From positions 1 to 55,148 of the IMG/VR virus record IMGVR_UViG_3300032116_000256: 55,148 bases of DNA; one strand, written 5' to 3'. Positions 1-6,520 of this stretch are shown piece by piece; position 1 is the stretch's first letter; every line of letters begins with the position of its first letter. Made by a program: the position numbers and the translations under genes. Source of the DNA: a virus. The notes below the pieces were generated by a model. It was not told the DNA's origin, did no database searches, and saw only the letters and a list, made by a program, of their open reading frames with translations.

Positions 1-119
1 CCCTTCGCCCCTGTCAGCAGGAGGAAGGGAAACTTCTGGGTCTTGGAGAAGGCGTCGAGGTAGAACCCCAACTTCTTCTTGACATCTTCTTGCCCGACTA
101 GTTCAGCAAAACGTTTCAT
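1..119 (-). CDS. RuvB-like AAA+ ATPase, N-terminal fragment
   Basis: Only the first 39 codons lie in the window; the gene runs off the left edge. The translation starts MKRFAELVGQEDVKKKLG and reaches LLLTGAKG just where a Walker A loop would begin. A FxxLVGQ opening, then a helix and a hydrophobic strand before a P-loop, is the usual start of RuvB-type and clamp-loader-type AAA+ proteins. RuvB branch-migration ATPase fits the spacing best, but the catalytic part is not visible, so a DnaX or other AAA+ protein remains possible. Confidence 0.55.
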   Translation of the reverse strand, partial: MKRFAELVGQEDVKKKLGFYLDAFSKTQKFPFLLLTGAK

Positions 120-133
120 TTTAGTATGTGGGT

Positions 134-373
134 TTAGAGCTTACTGATCTTGAACTCTACCTTGGGGGTCGAGTCCTCACCTTCAGCTTCTTGAATAGTG
201 CGGGTGATCGGCTGGATTGTCAAGCCCATCTTTTGAAGCCAGACACGCGACACAGGAATGGCACTAGCAGTGCCAACGAACTGGTCAAGGTCAGCGAGGC
301 TGACGTTAACGAAAGAGGTCGAACCCGCAGGGCGACCACGACCACGCTTGGTAACGGTAGATGTGTTATTCAT
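134..373 (-). CDS. Small AT-hook DNA-binding protein
   Basis: An 80-residue protein starting MNNTSTV. Residues 9-16 read KRGRGRPA, an AT-hook type motif (basic-GRP core) that binds the minor groove of AT-rich DNA. The rest is a short folded segment with no recognised domain. I chose the ATG at 371-373 over the ATG 7 codons upstream because a sigma70-like promoter (383-410) lies inside the longer version, and because several neighbours also begin MNN after an AATAAT context. Role not known: DNA organisation or transcription control would fit an AT-hook protein. Confidence 0.65.
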   Translation of the reverse strand: MNNTSTVTKRGRGRPAGSTSFVNVSLADLDQFVGTASAIPVSRVWLQKMGLTIQPITRTIQEAEGEDSTPKVEFKISKL

Positions 374-382
374 ACGAGGGAG

Positions 383-410
383 AATGTACCACATTTTAAT
401 CCACCGTCAA
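383..410 (-). promoter_or_regulatory. Sigma70-like promoter for AT-hook gene
   Basis: On the minus strand: -35 TTGACG (405-410), 16-bp spacer, -10 TACATT (383-388), followed 9 bases later by the ATG at 373. The leader would be only a few bases long. Confidence 0.45.
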
Positions 411-431
411 GCGATTTCTCGAATTTTTTTC

Positions 432-465
432 AAAAAAAAATCACCCTCAAGTTTCCAAGAGGGTG
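432..465 (-). terminator. Rho-independent terminator after lipoprotein gene
   Basis: Minus strand: CACCCTC stem, 10-base loop, GAGGGTG stem, then ATTTTTTTTT. A perfect 7-bp stem followed by a run of nine T, 30 bases past the stop of the lipoprotein gene at 495. Confidence 0.85.
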
Positions 466-494
466 AAGAAGGGGCGGCGATTTTTAATTAATTT

Positions 495-1139
495 TTAATC
501 CGCTTTGGCTTCAGGAGTTTTGTTGGCTGGATTTTCGGTTGCGGTTTCGGTTGCCACCTTGGGGGACTCTTGGGTTTGGGTTGGGGCTTCATTTTGAACC
601 TTCTTCTTAATGAAGAAGAAATATCCTACAGTTAAGATGAAGCCTAAGATAGCTAAGGTTGTCAAGATGAATGCAAAAACTGGGTGAATTGCCGGGGCAT
701 TAGATGGTTTTTCAGGTTCAACTACAGGAGCTAATTGTACAATCTTTGGCGTTAAATCAACTGATGTTGGCTCAACGATTTTTTTAATGTGGCTATCTAT
801 AGCTGCATCCAACTCCTTATTTGGTTGCTTCGCATTCGCGTTTGAATTTTTAATATTTAATAAAGCCTCATTCGTCTTTTGATTAACTAATATATTTAAA
901 TCTTTTTCTTTTACCATCACATAGTTTTCCGCATTGAATGAGACCTGCGCAGGTTTATTTGGCGTAACTGGATTCGTGTTTGGTTTATTTACCGGGTTCG
1001 CATTCGTGTTTGGAGTTACAAACATAGGGGCATTAGAGTTTATTCTTTCCCCTTTACTATCTGTTCTATTATTAGGAGTAAACATGTTGCAGCCAGATAA
1101 CAAAAGCACCAGGCATATATTTAGTCCGATCTTATTCAT
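495..1139 (-). CDS. Lipoprotein with C-terminal membrane anchor; possible u-spanin
   Basis: A 214-residue protein. Residues 1-16 (MNKIGLNICLVLLLSG then C) form a lipoprotein signal peptide with a good lipobox LLSGC. A long Asn/Pro/Lys-rich linker follows. Near residues 147-170 there is a clear transmembrane helix (FAFILTTLAILGFILTVGYF) followed by KKK and a Glu/Thr-rich tail. A lipid anchor at one end and a membrane helix at the other is the layout of unimolecular spanins such as T1 gp11, which link outer and inner membranes in lysis. The start is the ATG preceded by AAAGGGGG, not the upstream ORF start. It has its own promoter and terminator, so a moron-type surface or exclusion protein is the main alternative. 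Confidence 0.6.
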   Translation of the reverse strand: MNKIGLNICLVLLLSGCNMFTPNNRTDSKGERINSNAPMFVTPNTNANPVNKPNTNPVTPNKPAQVSFNAENYVMVKEKDLNILVNQKTNEALLNIKNSNANAKQPNKELDAAIDSHIKKIVEPTSVDLTPKIVQLAPVVEPEKPSNAPAIHPVFAFILTTLAILGFILTVGYFFFIKKKVQNEAPTQTQESPKVATETATENPANKTPEAKAD

Positions 1140-1152
1140 GTTTGCCCCCTTT

Positions 1153-1181
1153 ATTTTACATGAGATTCTAGCCTTTGTCAA
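1153..1181 (-). promoter_or_regulatory. Sigma70 promoter for lipoprotein gene
   Basis: Minus strand: -35 TTGACA (1176-1181, perfect), 17-bp spacer, -10 TAAAAT (1153-1158), then AAAGGGGG ribosome binding sequence and ATG at 1139. Confidence 0.7.
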
Positions 1182-1292
1182 TCCTTTTAGAGAAAAAAGT
1201 GCCCGGTCCTTACCAGGAAAACACTTCACTTTATATAAACCTTACATCTTCAACGCTTTACAAAAAACGCATATTTGGCCCAGTTTCTCTGC

Positions 1293-1520
1293 TCAAATGT
1301 CAATCGTGTTCTTTTTGATATTTTCTTTTACAGTTTTAGTTAAGGAATGTATTGACAAGAGGTTCTCTCTGTGTTCTAATATGTTCCTTAACGTCCCATT
1401 ACAGTAGGCCACAAACACAACTACCGTTGTGATAAGGCTTAACACAACTGCTATTGGAACAATAACAAACAAAAACAAAACCATTATAAGGAGAAACGAT
1501 GAGAGTCTAGCTAATAGCAT
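1293..1520 (-). CDS. Small membrane protein, unknown
   Basis: A 75-residue protein whose first 43 residues are almost all hydrophobic (LLIMVLFLFVIVPIAVVLSL), enough for one long or two tightly turned membrane helices. A charged tail follows (EHRENLL, KTVKENIKK). Size and layout would suit a holin or spanin partner, but nothing in the sequence proves that. It lies just upstream of the spanin-like lipoprotein, which is the main reason to consider lysis. Confidence 0.5.
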   Translation of the reverse strand: MLLARLSSFLLIMVLFLFVIVPIAVVLSLITTVVVFVAYCNGTLRNILEHRENLLSIHSLTKTVKENIKKNTIDI

Positions 1521-1688
1521 AAAAGTTTATTTAAAATTGCGAGAATGAATTAAAATTAATAAAAAATGGGGCCGCGCACATATGTATTCCAACTATCAAG
1601 CTTCTCTTAACAGTTCAACTATCTCTTCTTCTTCCTTACTGTATCTCTCTATTATCCTTACCTTATCTCTCTTATATCTTATGAGAGA

Positions 1689-1717
1689 AACTTACCCCTA
1701 TTTTTCTTACTTGTCAA
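1689..1717 (-). promoter_or_regulatory. Possible sigma70 promoter upstream of small membrane gene
   Basis: Minus strand: -35 TTGACA (1712-1717), 17-bp spacer, -10 TAAGTT (weak, 1689-1694). The -35 lies in the last codons of the upstream gene. The stretch from here to 1521 is purine-rich on the minus strand, with no convincing start codon, and looks like an untranslated leader. Confidence 0.35.
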
Positions 1718-1955
1718 GCCTCTTTTGGGCTTTTCTTTTGGTTTTGAAAGATTGGGGCTTTTTCACTGCTATTTCGACCTTAGATTCCTTCATTTTTCTT
1801 GATAAAATTTCGGCCTCGACGCGAGAGCATTCGTCCATCATTTTTTGGCGTGTTTTTTGGTCATATTCGAAGCTCTTTTTAAGCAGATAAACAGAGAATC
1901 CTATGACAAATAATAGGCCCGAAACTGGCAAAATAATGTCCATTAAAATATACAT
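1707..1955 (-). CDS. Small single-pass membrane protein
   Basis: 82 residues. Residues 5-25 (MDIILPVSGLLFVIGFSVYL) form a membrane helix; the rest is a highly charged, probably helical cytoplasmic or periplasmic part rich in Lys, Glu and Arg (MDECSRVEAEILSRKMKESK). An N-terminal anchor plus a coiled soluble part resembles i-spanins, but the match is to layout only. Start may also be the second Met (residue 5). Confidence 0.5.
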   Translation of the reverse strand: MYILMDIILPVSGLLFVIGFSVYLLKKSFEYDQKTRQKMMDECSRVEAEILSRKMKESKVEIAVKKPQSFKTKRKAQKRLDK

Positions 1956-2017
1956 ACAGTTTAAATTAATAATAATTAAGTGCGCCCATCAATTCTTTAT
2001 TAAAATACAAAGAAAAA

Positions 2018-2051
2018 CCCCCAAATTAGCGTTTGATTACCAATTTGGGGG
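2018..2051 (-). terminator. Rho-independent terminator
   Basis: Minus strand: CCCCCAAATT, 14-base loop, AATTTGGGGG, then TTTTTCTTTG. A perfect 10-bp stem, just after the stop at 2080. Confidence 0.85.
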
Positions 2052-2079
2052 CGTTAATGGGAGGAATTTTAATTAAGTT

Positions 2080-2382
2080 TTAGCTTGCGGCAGGGGTCTC
2101 AGACTCCTTGGCAGCTTGAACCAAAGGAGCAATGACGCTGAAACTTGCCTTCAGCGCCTCATGCTCCTCAACGGTAACAGTGGCGCGAGTATAAACTTGA
2201 AAGAAGTTGTTAAGGGCAGTATCAGGAGCCAGCTTAGATTCAGTCTTGTTGGCTGGGTTTGCCAGACCACCAAGAACTTGGAGGCTTTCCTTCAGAGCTT
2301 CATGCTGCTCAGGAAGAAGGCGCGATTGACGATGAAGTGCGGCAAAGTTTGCCAATGCTTGATCGGGAGTGATGTTATTCAT
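2080..2382 (-). CDS. Two-repeat small phage protein
   Basis: 100 residues made of two copies of a roughly 40-residue unit. Copy 1 begins ITPDQALANF and contains LLPEQHEALKESLQVL; copy 2 begins LAPDTALNNF and contains VTVEEHEALKASFSVI. Each copy looks like a helix pair sharing the EHEALK core. No known family recognised. The gene has its own strong promoter (2392-2420) and terminator (2018-2051), so it is made as a single-gene transcript, which suggests early or abundant expression. Confidence 0.75.
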   Translation of the reverse strand: MNNITPDQALANFAALHRQSRLLPEQHEALKESLQVLGGLANPANKTESKLAPDTALNNFFQVYTRATVTVEEHEALKASFSVIAPLVQAAKESETPAAS

Positions 2383-2391
2383 AGTTTGTAT

Positions 2392-2420
2392 ATATTATGT
2401 TTTTACGGAAAATTTGTCAA
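2392..2420 (-). promoter_or_regulatory. Sigma70 promoter for two-repeat gene
   Basis: Minus strand: TTGACA (2415-2420), 17-bp spacer, TAATAT (2392-2397), 9 bases before ATG at 2382. Confidence 0.65.
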
Positions 2421-2421
2421 T

Positions 2422-2973
2422 CTATTTCTTGAAGAATTTCAGCCCATTTCTTTGAATAGATCTGAAGATGAAATAGGGAAACCAGATGATTTTGGGAATT
2501 TTAATTATTCTAACATTAGGGGCGTTGATAAGCTGGGGTTTTTCTCCATGCCATATCCTGACCGTCACTTTGCCCCCGCCTTTAAGATTTACGTTTTCTA
2601 TGATACCATTGCGAGTGGGTGGAGTGGAAGGTGTCCAGTAGTTGTCGTACTGCCCGATTTCAATAGTGTATTCGGAACCTTCGCTATCAAATAAAATGTT
2701 TTTTAAATGCCAACCGTTGATGCTTCCTTTTAACGTGATGCCATTTTTTAATGGATAAAGGGTCAAATCTTGGAAAACATAGTTAGTTCCACGAACTGCA
2801 TCAATGCAATCTTCTTGCCCGCCAACTATCTCCACGCCTTTAACCAAAACATTTTCGCAATTGGAGAACTTCATAACGTCATCATAAATGCTTGGAACAT
2901 CAGGATTGCGCCAAGCATCTATAATTAAGTCCTTTTCAGCTACATAAGATTTAAAATTATTGTCTTTTTTCAT
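2422..2973 (-). CDS. Right-handed beta-helix (pectate-lyase-like) protein
   Basis: 183 residues with repeated short strands of the sort ENVLVKGVEIVGG, DAVRGTNYVFQDLTLYP, NGITLKGSINGWHLKNI, which is the rung pattern of parallel beta-helix proteins (pectate lyase or polygalacturonase fold). Phages use this fold in tailspikes and depolymerases, but this protein is short, lacks a clear tail-attachment domain and sits with a nuclease, so enzyme activity is unproven. It overlaps the upstream thermonuclease gene by ATGA, so the two are translated together. Confidence 0.6.
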   Translation of the reverse strand: MKKDNNFKSYVAEKDLIIDAWRNPDVPSIYDDVMKFSNCENVLVKGVEIVGGQEDCIDAVRGTNYVFQDLTLYPLKNGITLKGSINGWHLKNILFDSEGSEYTIEIGQYDNYWTPSTPPTRNGIIENVNLKGGGKVTVRIWHGEKPQLINAPNVRIIKIPKIIWFPYFIFRSIQRNGLKFFKK

Positions 2974-3389
2974 AAAGAAATTTCGCCGCGCTCTTTTAGC
3001 TTTTTGGCGTTTGCTATGTGGAGTTCTTGAACCTTGTCCTTGTTCTCACCATTGTAAGGAACAGCATAGCATTTCTCTACCATCCAATCATTTACGTTAA
3101 TTCCGCTTTCTGTTTCTATCCTACCGAGAATGCGCCCATACTTTTCTTCTGGGTCGATTTCTGTTTCTACTGTCAGGTATTTGGAATTGCAAAGAAGTTC
3201 GTTTAATTTAGTCTTGGATATTAGACCGCGAGCCTTTTCTTCTTTATTGCTTGTTCTGCTTTCTGGAGTGTCTATACCATAAAGACGAATTCTTTGGTTT
3301 CTCAGCCAAACTCCAAAACCCAGATCAAAGTCAACTTCAATTGTATCTCCGTCGATAACTTTGATCAATTGGGCTTTGTATTGGTACAT
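2970..3389 (-). CDS. Thermonuclease (SNase family)
   Basis: 139 residues covering a complete staphylococcal-nuclease OB-fold domain. Seen: IKVIDGDTIEV near residues 9-19, then RIRLYGIDTPESR (residues 33-45, with the catalytic Arg and Ca-binding Asp region) and EKYGRILGRI around 102-111, which holds the second conserved Arg. The family cleaves DNA or RNA next to phosphates using Ca2+. No signal peptide, so it should act in the cytoplasm, possibly on host nucleic acid. Coupled by ATGA to the downstream beta-helix gene. Confidence 0.85.
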   Translation of the reverse strand: MYQYKAQLIKVIDGDTIEVDFDLGFGVWLRNQRIRLYGIDTPESRTSNKEEKARGLISKTKLNELLCNSKYLTVETEIDPEEKYGRILGRIETESGINVNDWMVEKCYAVPYNGENKDKVQELHIANAKKLKERGEISL

Positions 3390-3401
3390 GGTAAATATAC
3401 T

Positions 3402-3500
3402 TTACATCAAAGCCGCTTCCATTTTGAACCTAAAAAGATTCTTGATTCCATACTTATTGGACAAAACTGTTAGTTCAGTTAAAAAATCTTTAATATTCAT
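3402..3500 (-). CDS. Very small ORF coupled to upstream gene
   Basis: A 32-residue reading frame starting MNIKDFLTELTVLSNKYGI, with ATG overlapping the TGA of the gene at 3497-3751 (sequence ATGA). The FLTELTxLSxKYGI pattern looks like a real amphipathic helix, and the coupling is the same as in the neighbouring gene pairs. It fills an otherwise empty 107-base gap. Function unknown. Confidence 0.45.
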   Translation of the reverse strand: MNIKDFLTELTVLSNKYGIKNLFRFKMEAALM

Positions 3501-3751
3501 TTTAAAACGATTCGATCTATTTCTTTTTTCATCCAATCTGGTAAACAACTAGGAATGAATCCATGCGGCGCATCTCCTCTGGAGTTCAGCACAACCGCCG
3601 CACCAAGATATGCCAGCGATCTTACTCTTTCGGGATCAAGAGTTTCGCCGTCATTGTGCGGGAAAGTGCATAAACAACCAATATCGTCGTTCATTTCCGA
3701 GAACATCATTGGATAGTTTATGTCTCGTAGGTAGTATTTGTCGCAGCCCAT
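3497..3751 (-). CDS. Hypothetical phage protein
   Basis: 84 residues, MGCDKYYLRDINYPMMFSEM at the start. It contains several Cys and a VRSLAYLGAAVVLNSRG helix. No recognised domain. It is separated by 2 bases from the upstream gene and overlaps the next small frame. Confidence 0.6.
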   Translation of the reverse strand: MGCDKYYLRDINYPMMFSEMNDDIGCLCTFPHNDGETLDPERVRSLAYLGAAVVLNSRGDAPHGFIPSCLPDWMKKEIDRIVLK

Positions 3752-3753
3752 AA

Positions 3754-4245
3754 CTATTTCTCCTCCCCAATTAAAATCTTAATAATCTTTTCTGCATTCT
3801 CCTGCATAGAAGGATAATGCAAAGTATTGAAAGACTCTCCATGCTTCTTGATAAACTTATCCCAATCTTTTTTCTCTTCTGGGGAGAGCGGCGTTTTGTT
3901 GGGACTAGCCTCGCAAGCCTTTCGGATAATATTTATCAGTTTATCTTCCATTAAACGAGCCGCAGCATGAATAGCGGCTTTGTCAGGATAGATTTCTTGG
4001 CGAATAGAAGTGCAACCATCTTTGACTTGAATTAGCCAAAAGCCATTGCGGAGACCATCATAAGCATATGGATCATTAACTGGCACGAACTTCTTGCCAA
4101 TCTTACGGTAAAGACGTTGATCTTCCTTAATGGCAATACGACTGCGATTAAGATCATCTTCAGATGAGTAGAGGTCACTGAACCGCATACTAAACATTCT
4201 GCGATAGCGTTCAGCTTCGTTCTTGTAGTGTTCTAGTTCTTTCAT
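3754..4245 (-). CDS. Hypothetical phage protein with N-terminal coiled coil
   Basis: 163 residues. The first 45 are charged and helical (MKELEHYKNEAERYRRMFSM), followed by a mixed domain containing NGFWLIQVKDGCTS and a helical C-terminus ending KILIGEEK. No known family. ATGA overlap with the upstream gene at 4242. Confidence 0.7.
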   Translation of the reverse strand: MKELEHYKNEAERYRRMFSMRFSDLYSSEDDLNRSRIAIKEDQRLYRKIGKKFVPVNDPYAYDGLRNGFWLIQVKDGCTSIRQEIYPDKAAIHAAARLMEDKLINIIRKACEASPNKTPLSPEEKKDWDKFIKKHGESFNTLHYPSMQENAEKIIKILIGEEK

Positions 4246-4829
4246 GCGTTTTGCTTGTTGGCTAATTTATATTCTTTATAATTCTCTCCCTTAGCAACTT
4301 CTTTGTTCAAAACTTTAAACCAACCTCTTCTTGAGTGCATTTGTCCCTCTGCGCCGCTCACTTCACAAGTTCTGCCAGATGCGATGTCGGCAAAGTGAAC
4401 TATTCCGTCAAAGTAATCAGCATACCGCTTATTGATAGCGTCAAGTTCTGGATACTTTTTCGTTTCAACTAGAGAAGTGTTACCCTCATCGTATTCAAGA
4501 TGGTAGTAAAAGCGAAGAGTACCAAACTTTTCTTTTACTTGGTCAGCTACTACTTGAGGAGGCTTTACATTAAAAAAATACCTATACCTAATCTCGCCGT
4601 CTTTATAAGAGTAAGGTTTAATACCTAAACGTTTGCCATCTTCTTCATCTACTTCAATAGCAGTAGTATAGGTATAGGTAAGAGCTTCGCAAAGCACATC
4701 GATAAGATTGTACCATCCGTCACCCACTTCCAAGCCGAAAGCCATGCAAGACTCTTGCGGAGACTTGTTGGCGTCTCCGAAAATTTTCGGATACTTGGCG
4801 AAAAGTTTTTGTTCTAGTTCTGTATTCAT
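4242..4829 (-). CDS. Conserved phage protein, unknown
   Basis: 195 residues. The segment VVADQVKEKFGTLRFYYHL followed by a C-terminal SRRGWFKVL resembles a family of uncharacterised proteins seen in phages and some bacteria (from memory). An excellent ribosome binding site, GGAGG, precedes the ATG within the end of the upstream gene. Overlaps both neighbours by 4 bases. Confidence 0.7.
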   Translation of the reverse strand: MNTELEQKLFAKYPKIFGDANKSPQESCMAFGLEVGDGWYNLIDVLCEALTYTYTTAIEVDEEDGKRLGIKPYSYKDGEIRYRYFFNVKPPQVVADQVKEKFGTLRFYYHLEYDEGNTSLVETKKYPELDAINKRYADYFDGIVHFADIASGRTCEVSGAEGQMHSRRGWFKVLNKEVAKGENYKEYKLANKQNA

Positions 4830-5035
4830 TTTAAATTTCCTCCATAAAAATCAAACGTTTTTTCTAAGTGATCTAGTGCCGAAACCACATCAGCAAACTC
4901 TTGCTTTTGACATTCGGTTAAACGCTTTTTCTTTTTAAGATACTTAATATCGTTACGAAGATAATTGATGGTTTCCCTTAAAGAACAAACCACAATACGA
5001 TCCGCTGTATCTCCATCGATTTCTACTTTATCCAT
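4826..5035 (-). CDS. Small phage protein, unknown
   Basis: 69 residues: a short strand segment (KVEIDGDTADRIVVCSLRE) then two helices with a KKKK turn. Similar small proteins recur in large phages (from memory), without a known role. Preceded by AGGAGAAATTTAAAATG. Confidence 0.7.
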   Translation of the reverse strand: MDKVEIDGDTADRIVVCSLRETINYLRNDIKYLKKKKRLTECQKQEFADVVSALDHLEKTFDFYGGNLK

Positions 5036-5036
5036 T

Positions 5037-5252
5037 TTAAATTTCTCCTAAAAGTGTAAGGGCGTCGTTGATTTCTGAACGAATATCGGCCAACTCTTTC
5101 TCGTATGAACTATCTTTGTCAAGACCGTATTTCAAAATACTTCTCAATCTAGTATCAATGTCATACAGAGCAGACCAAGCTGCGCCAGCATTAACAGCGC
5201 GAAGATGTTCGCTATTGTCTTCTGGCAAATTAAATTCTAATGTGGCTTTCAT
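5037..5252 (-). CDS. Small phage protein, unknown
   Basis: 71 residues beginning MKATLEFNLPEDNSEHLRAV and containing WSALYDIDTRLRSILKYG. The type (strand, then DxxLR helix with KYG) recurs in large phage genomes from memory, but its job is not known. TAATG overlap with the upstream gene. Confidence 0.7.
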   Translation of the reverse strand: MKATLEFNLPEDNSEHLRAVNAGAAWSALYDIDTRLRSILKYGLDKDSSYEKELADIRSEINDALTLLGEI

Positions 5253-5446
5253 TACTTTTCGAGTTCAACTGTCCAATGAGTATCGTTATAAACGTGATCA
5301 AAAAGAATTTCTTCTTCTGAAGAAGTCAGCATCATCTTGGATGCCAGTGCGGCGAACAACCTATCTTCGATCTCTCTGTTTTTAACTACAATCTTTTTGA
5401 AGTTTTTGACTAGCTTTTGGTTTTGCTTGCTGATCTTAAGTTTCAT
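5252..5446 (-). CDS. Small hypothetical protein
   Basis: 64 residues, Lys-rich at the start (MKLKISKQNQKLVKNFKKIV), acidic at the end. No domain recognised. Overlaps the upstream gene by ATGA. Confidence 0.6.
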   Translation of the reverse strand: MKLKISKQNQKLVKNFKKIVVKNREIEDRLFAALASKMMLTSSEEEILFDHVYNDTHWTVELEK

Positions 5447-5841
5447 GAATTTATAATGTTAAAAAATGATTCTGGCAGGATAACGTTTTCTGGAATGAAT
5501 TTACCTTTGAATAAATTTGCGATCTCCTCTTCTGAGTAACCAGCAAGACCGCAACCAATTTTCGTGACCAAGAACTCTGTGTCTGGGTATTCCATAACTT
5601 CACTGAGGAAAGAATAGATGTAGAATTCTATCTTGTCAAGAGAAAGTGTGCGAATAAACGTGTCTTTTGTAGGAATCGCAAAAGATTGGCCTTGTAAGCC
5701 ATAACCCATGCCCATTTTCGCTCCAAATTTTTCTACAGCTAATTTCGCTGCACCAGCACCGTGAATGCCAGCTTCATTGGAGCCAAACACAAATACTTGG
5801 TTTTTCTTGAGTTTTGTGATTTTATCTGGGGTGAATTTCAT
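5443..5841 (-). CDS. Macro-like phage non-structural protein (A1S_2505 type)
   Basis: 132 residues from MKFTPDKITKL. The segment NQVFVFGSNEAGIHGAGAA and, after a short loop, GLQGQSFAIPTKD match the phage A1S_2505-type family, whose Gly-rich loops and order look like a macro-domain fold (ADP-ribose-type ligand binding). The conserved VTKIGCGLAGY follows near the end. The longer reading frame upstream runs into tRNA-Leu, so the ATG at 5839-5841 is the real start. Substrate not known. Confidence 0.7.
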   Translation of the reverse strand: MKFTPDKITKLKKNQVFVFGSNEAGIHGAGAAKLAVEKFGAKMGMGYGLQGQSFAIPTKDTFIRTLSLDKIEFYIYSFLSEVMEYPDTEFLVTKIGCGLAGYSEEEIANLFKGKFIPENVILPESFFNIINS

Positions 5842-5848
5842 TGTAAAT

Positions 5849-5936
5849 TGGTAGCCGCAGTGGGATTCGAACCCACACGCTCTTACGAGCATTCGATTTT
5901 AAGTCGAATAGTGTCTGCCAGTTCCATCATGCGGCC
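5849..5936 (-). tRNA. tRNA-Leu (TAA)
   Basis: 88 nt with CCA encoded. Acceptor GGCCGCA pairs with TGCGGCT (one G-U). Anticodon loop CTTAAAA gives TAA (UUA codons). Long variable arm (type II) and T-arm GTGGGTTCGAATCCCAC. Confidence 0.95.
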
Positions 5937-5941
5937 AAAAG

Positions 5942-6286
5942 TTATTCCAGAACTATAGTCTTACGGTTCAAATAGTCAATGGCTTTTTTCAAAATTCGCT
6001 CATCGTCATTGAATCTGCCAAGAGCAAGATTGCAGTTATTACATATATAACCGCGAAACTCATGAGAGAAATGGCAATGATCCAATATCCAATCATGCGT
6101 ATAATTTGAGCAAATTGGGCATTCGCCAGCTTGAGGCGGGGGATTTTCATCTTTTAATTTTTTTCTGAGAACTGATAGTTCTTTGCAGCAAACTGTGCAA
6201 GTGTTTTTTCTGCCGCCAGTTGACGAGGCGAAGAATGGGAATTGTTCAATTTCTTTTTTCTCTCCGCACTTGCGGCAGCACTTCAT
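5942..6286 (-). CDS. Recombination endonuclease VII
   Basis: 114 residues. N-terminal zinc finger CRKCGEKKEIEQFPFF with a second CTVCC, then CPICSNYTHDWILDHCH and RGYICNNCNLALGRFNDDE, which carries the HNH-type His-Cys box and zinc Cys pairs of the T4 gp49 family. Such enzymes cut branched DNA (Holliday junctions) before packaging. The usual T4 protein is about 157 residues; this shorter form holds the catalytic core and the RFNDDERILKKAIDYL tail helix. It pairs functionally with the RuvB-like gene and the Pol III genes. Confidence 0.85.
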   Translation of the reverse strand: MKCCRKCGEKKEIEQFPFFASSTGGRKNTCTVCCKELSVLRKKLKDENPPPQAGECPICSNYTHDWILDHCHFSHEFRGYICNNCNLALGRFNDDERILKKAIDYLNRKTIVLE

Positions 6287-6292
6287 TGAATC

Positions 6293-6320
6293 ATGATAAT
6301 CTTTAGTTTGTAAATTTCAA
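6293..6320 (-). promoter_or_regulatory. Sigma70-like promoter for endonuclease VII gene
   Basis: Minus strand: TTGAAA (6315-6320), 16-bp spacer, TATCAT (6293-6298), 6 bases before ATG at 6286. Confidence 0.5.
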
Positions 6321-6324
6321 TCGG

Positions 6325-6433
6325 TGGCGCGCAAGGAATTGAACCTTGATGGCAGTTGCCCTGCCTTGTCCATGTCGGCTGCTAAACATCGGCCAAGATG
6401 ACGACGGAATCGAACCGTCTTAGCCCTACGCCA
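6325..6433 (-). ncRNA. tRNA-like structured RNA or recombined tRNA remnant
   Basis: About 109 nt lying between tRNA-Lys and endonuclease VII, set off by the same AAAATTGG-type spacer used between tRNAs. Minus-strand ends TGGCGTA and CGCGCCA can pair (five Watson-Crick and one G-U). Inside are two T-arm-like hairpins (6403-6419, GACGG/CCGTC, loop TTCGATT; 6332-6348, CAAGG/CCTTG, loop TTCAATT), a helix GGCTAA/TTGGCC enclosing the first, and GGCAG/CTGCC. A normal D-arm plus anticodon arm cannot be fitted. Either a fused remnant of two tRNAs or a distinct RNA. Confidence 0.4.
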
Positions 6434-6437
6434 AAAT

Positions 6438-6512
6438 TGGTGGTTCCACTGGGATTCGAACCCAGAACCAACGACTTAAAAGGACGCTGCTCTACCATTG
6501 AGCTATAGAACC
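6438..6512 (-). tRNA. tRNA-Lys (TTT)
   Basis: 75 nt including CCA. Acceptor GGTTCTA/TGGAACC, D-arm GCTC/GAGC, anticodon loop CTTTTAA, T-arm CTGGGTTCGAATCCCAG. One T-T mismatch in the anticodon stem (position 30-40). Confidence 0.92.
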
Positions 6513-6520
6513 GAAAATTG

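Noticed and set aside
128-466. Plus-strand frame opposite the AT-hook gene
   Set aside because: Runs through a terminator hairpin and poly-A, has low-complexity ends, and the minus-strand protein has a clear motif.
934-1407. Plus-strand frame over lipoprotein gene
   Set aside because: Its content is the reverse of the lipoprotein linker and of the minus-strand promoter; no ribosome binding site.
1521-1706. Possible small gene in the purine-rich stretch
   Set aside because: The only coding-like frame (ending KEEEEIVELLREA) has no ATG, GTG or TTG after an in-frame stop.
2116-2694. Long plus-strand frame of 192 codons
   Set aside because: Covers two well-supported minus genes, their promoter and spacer; composition is not protein-like.
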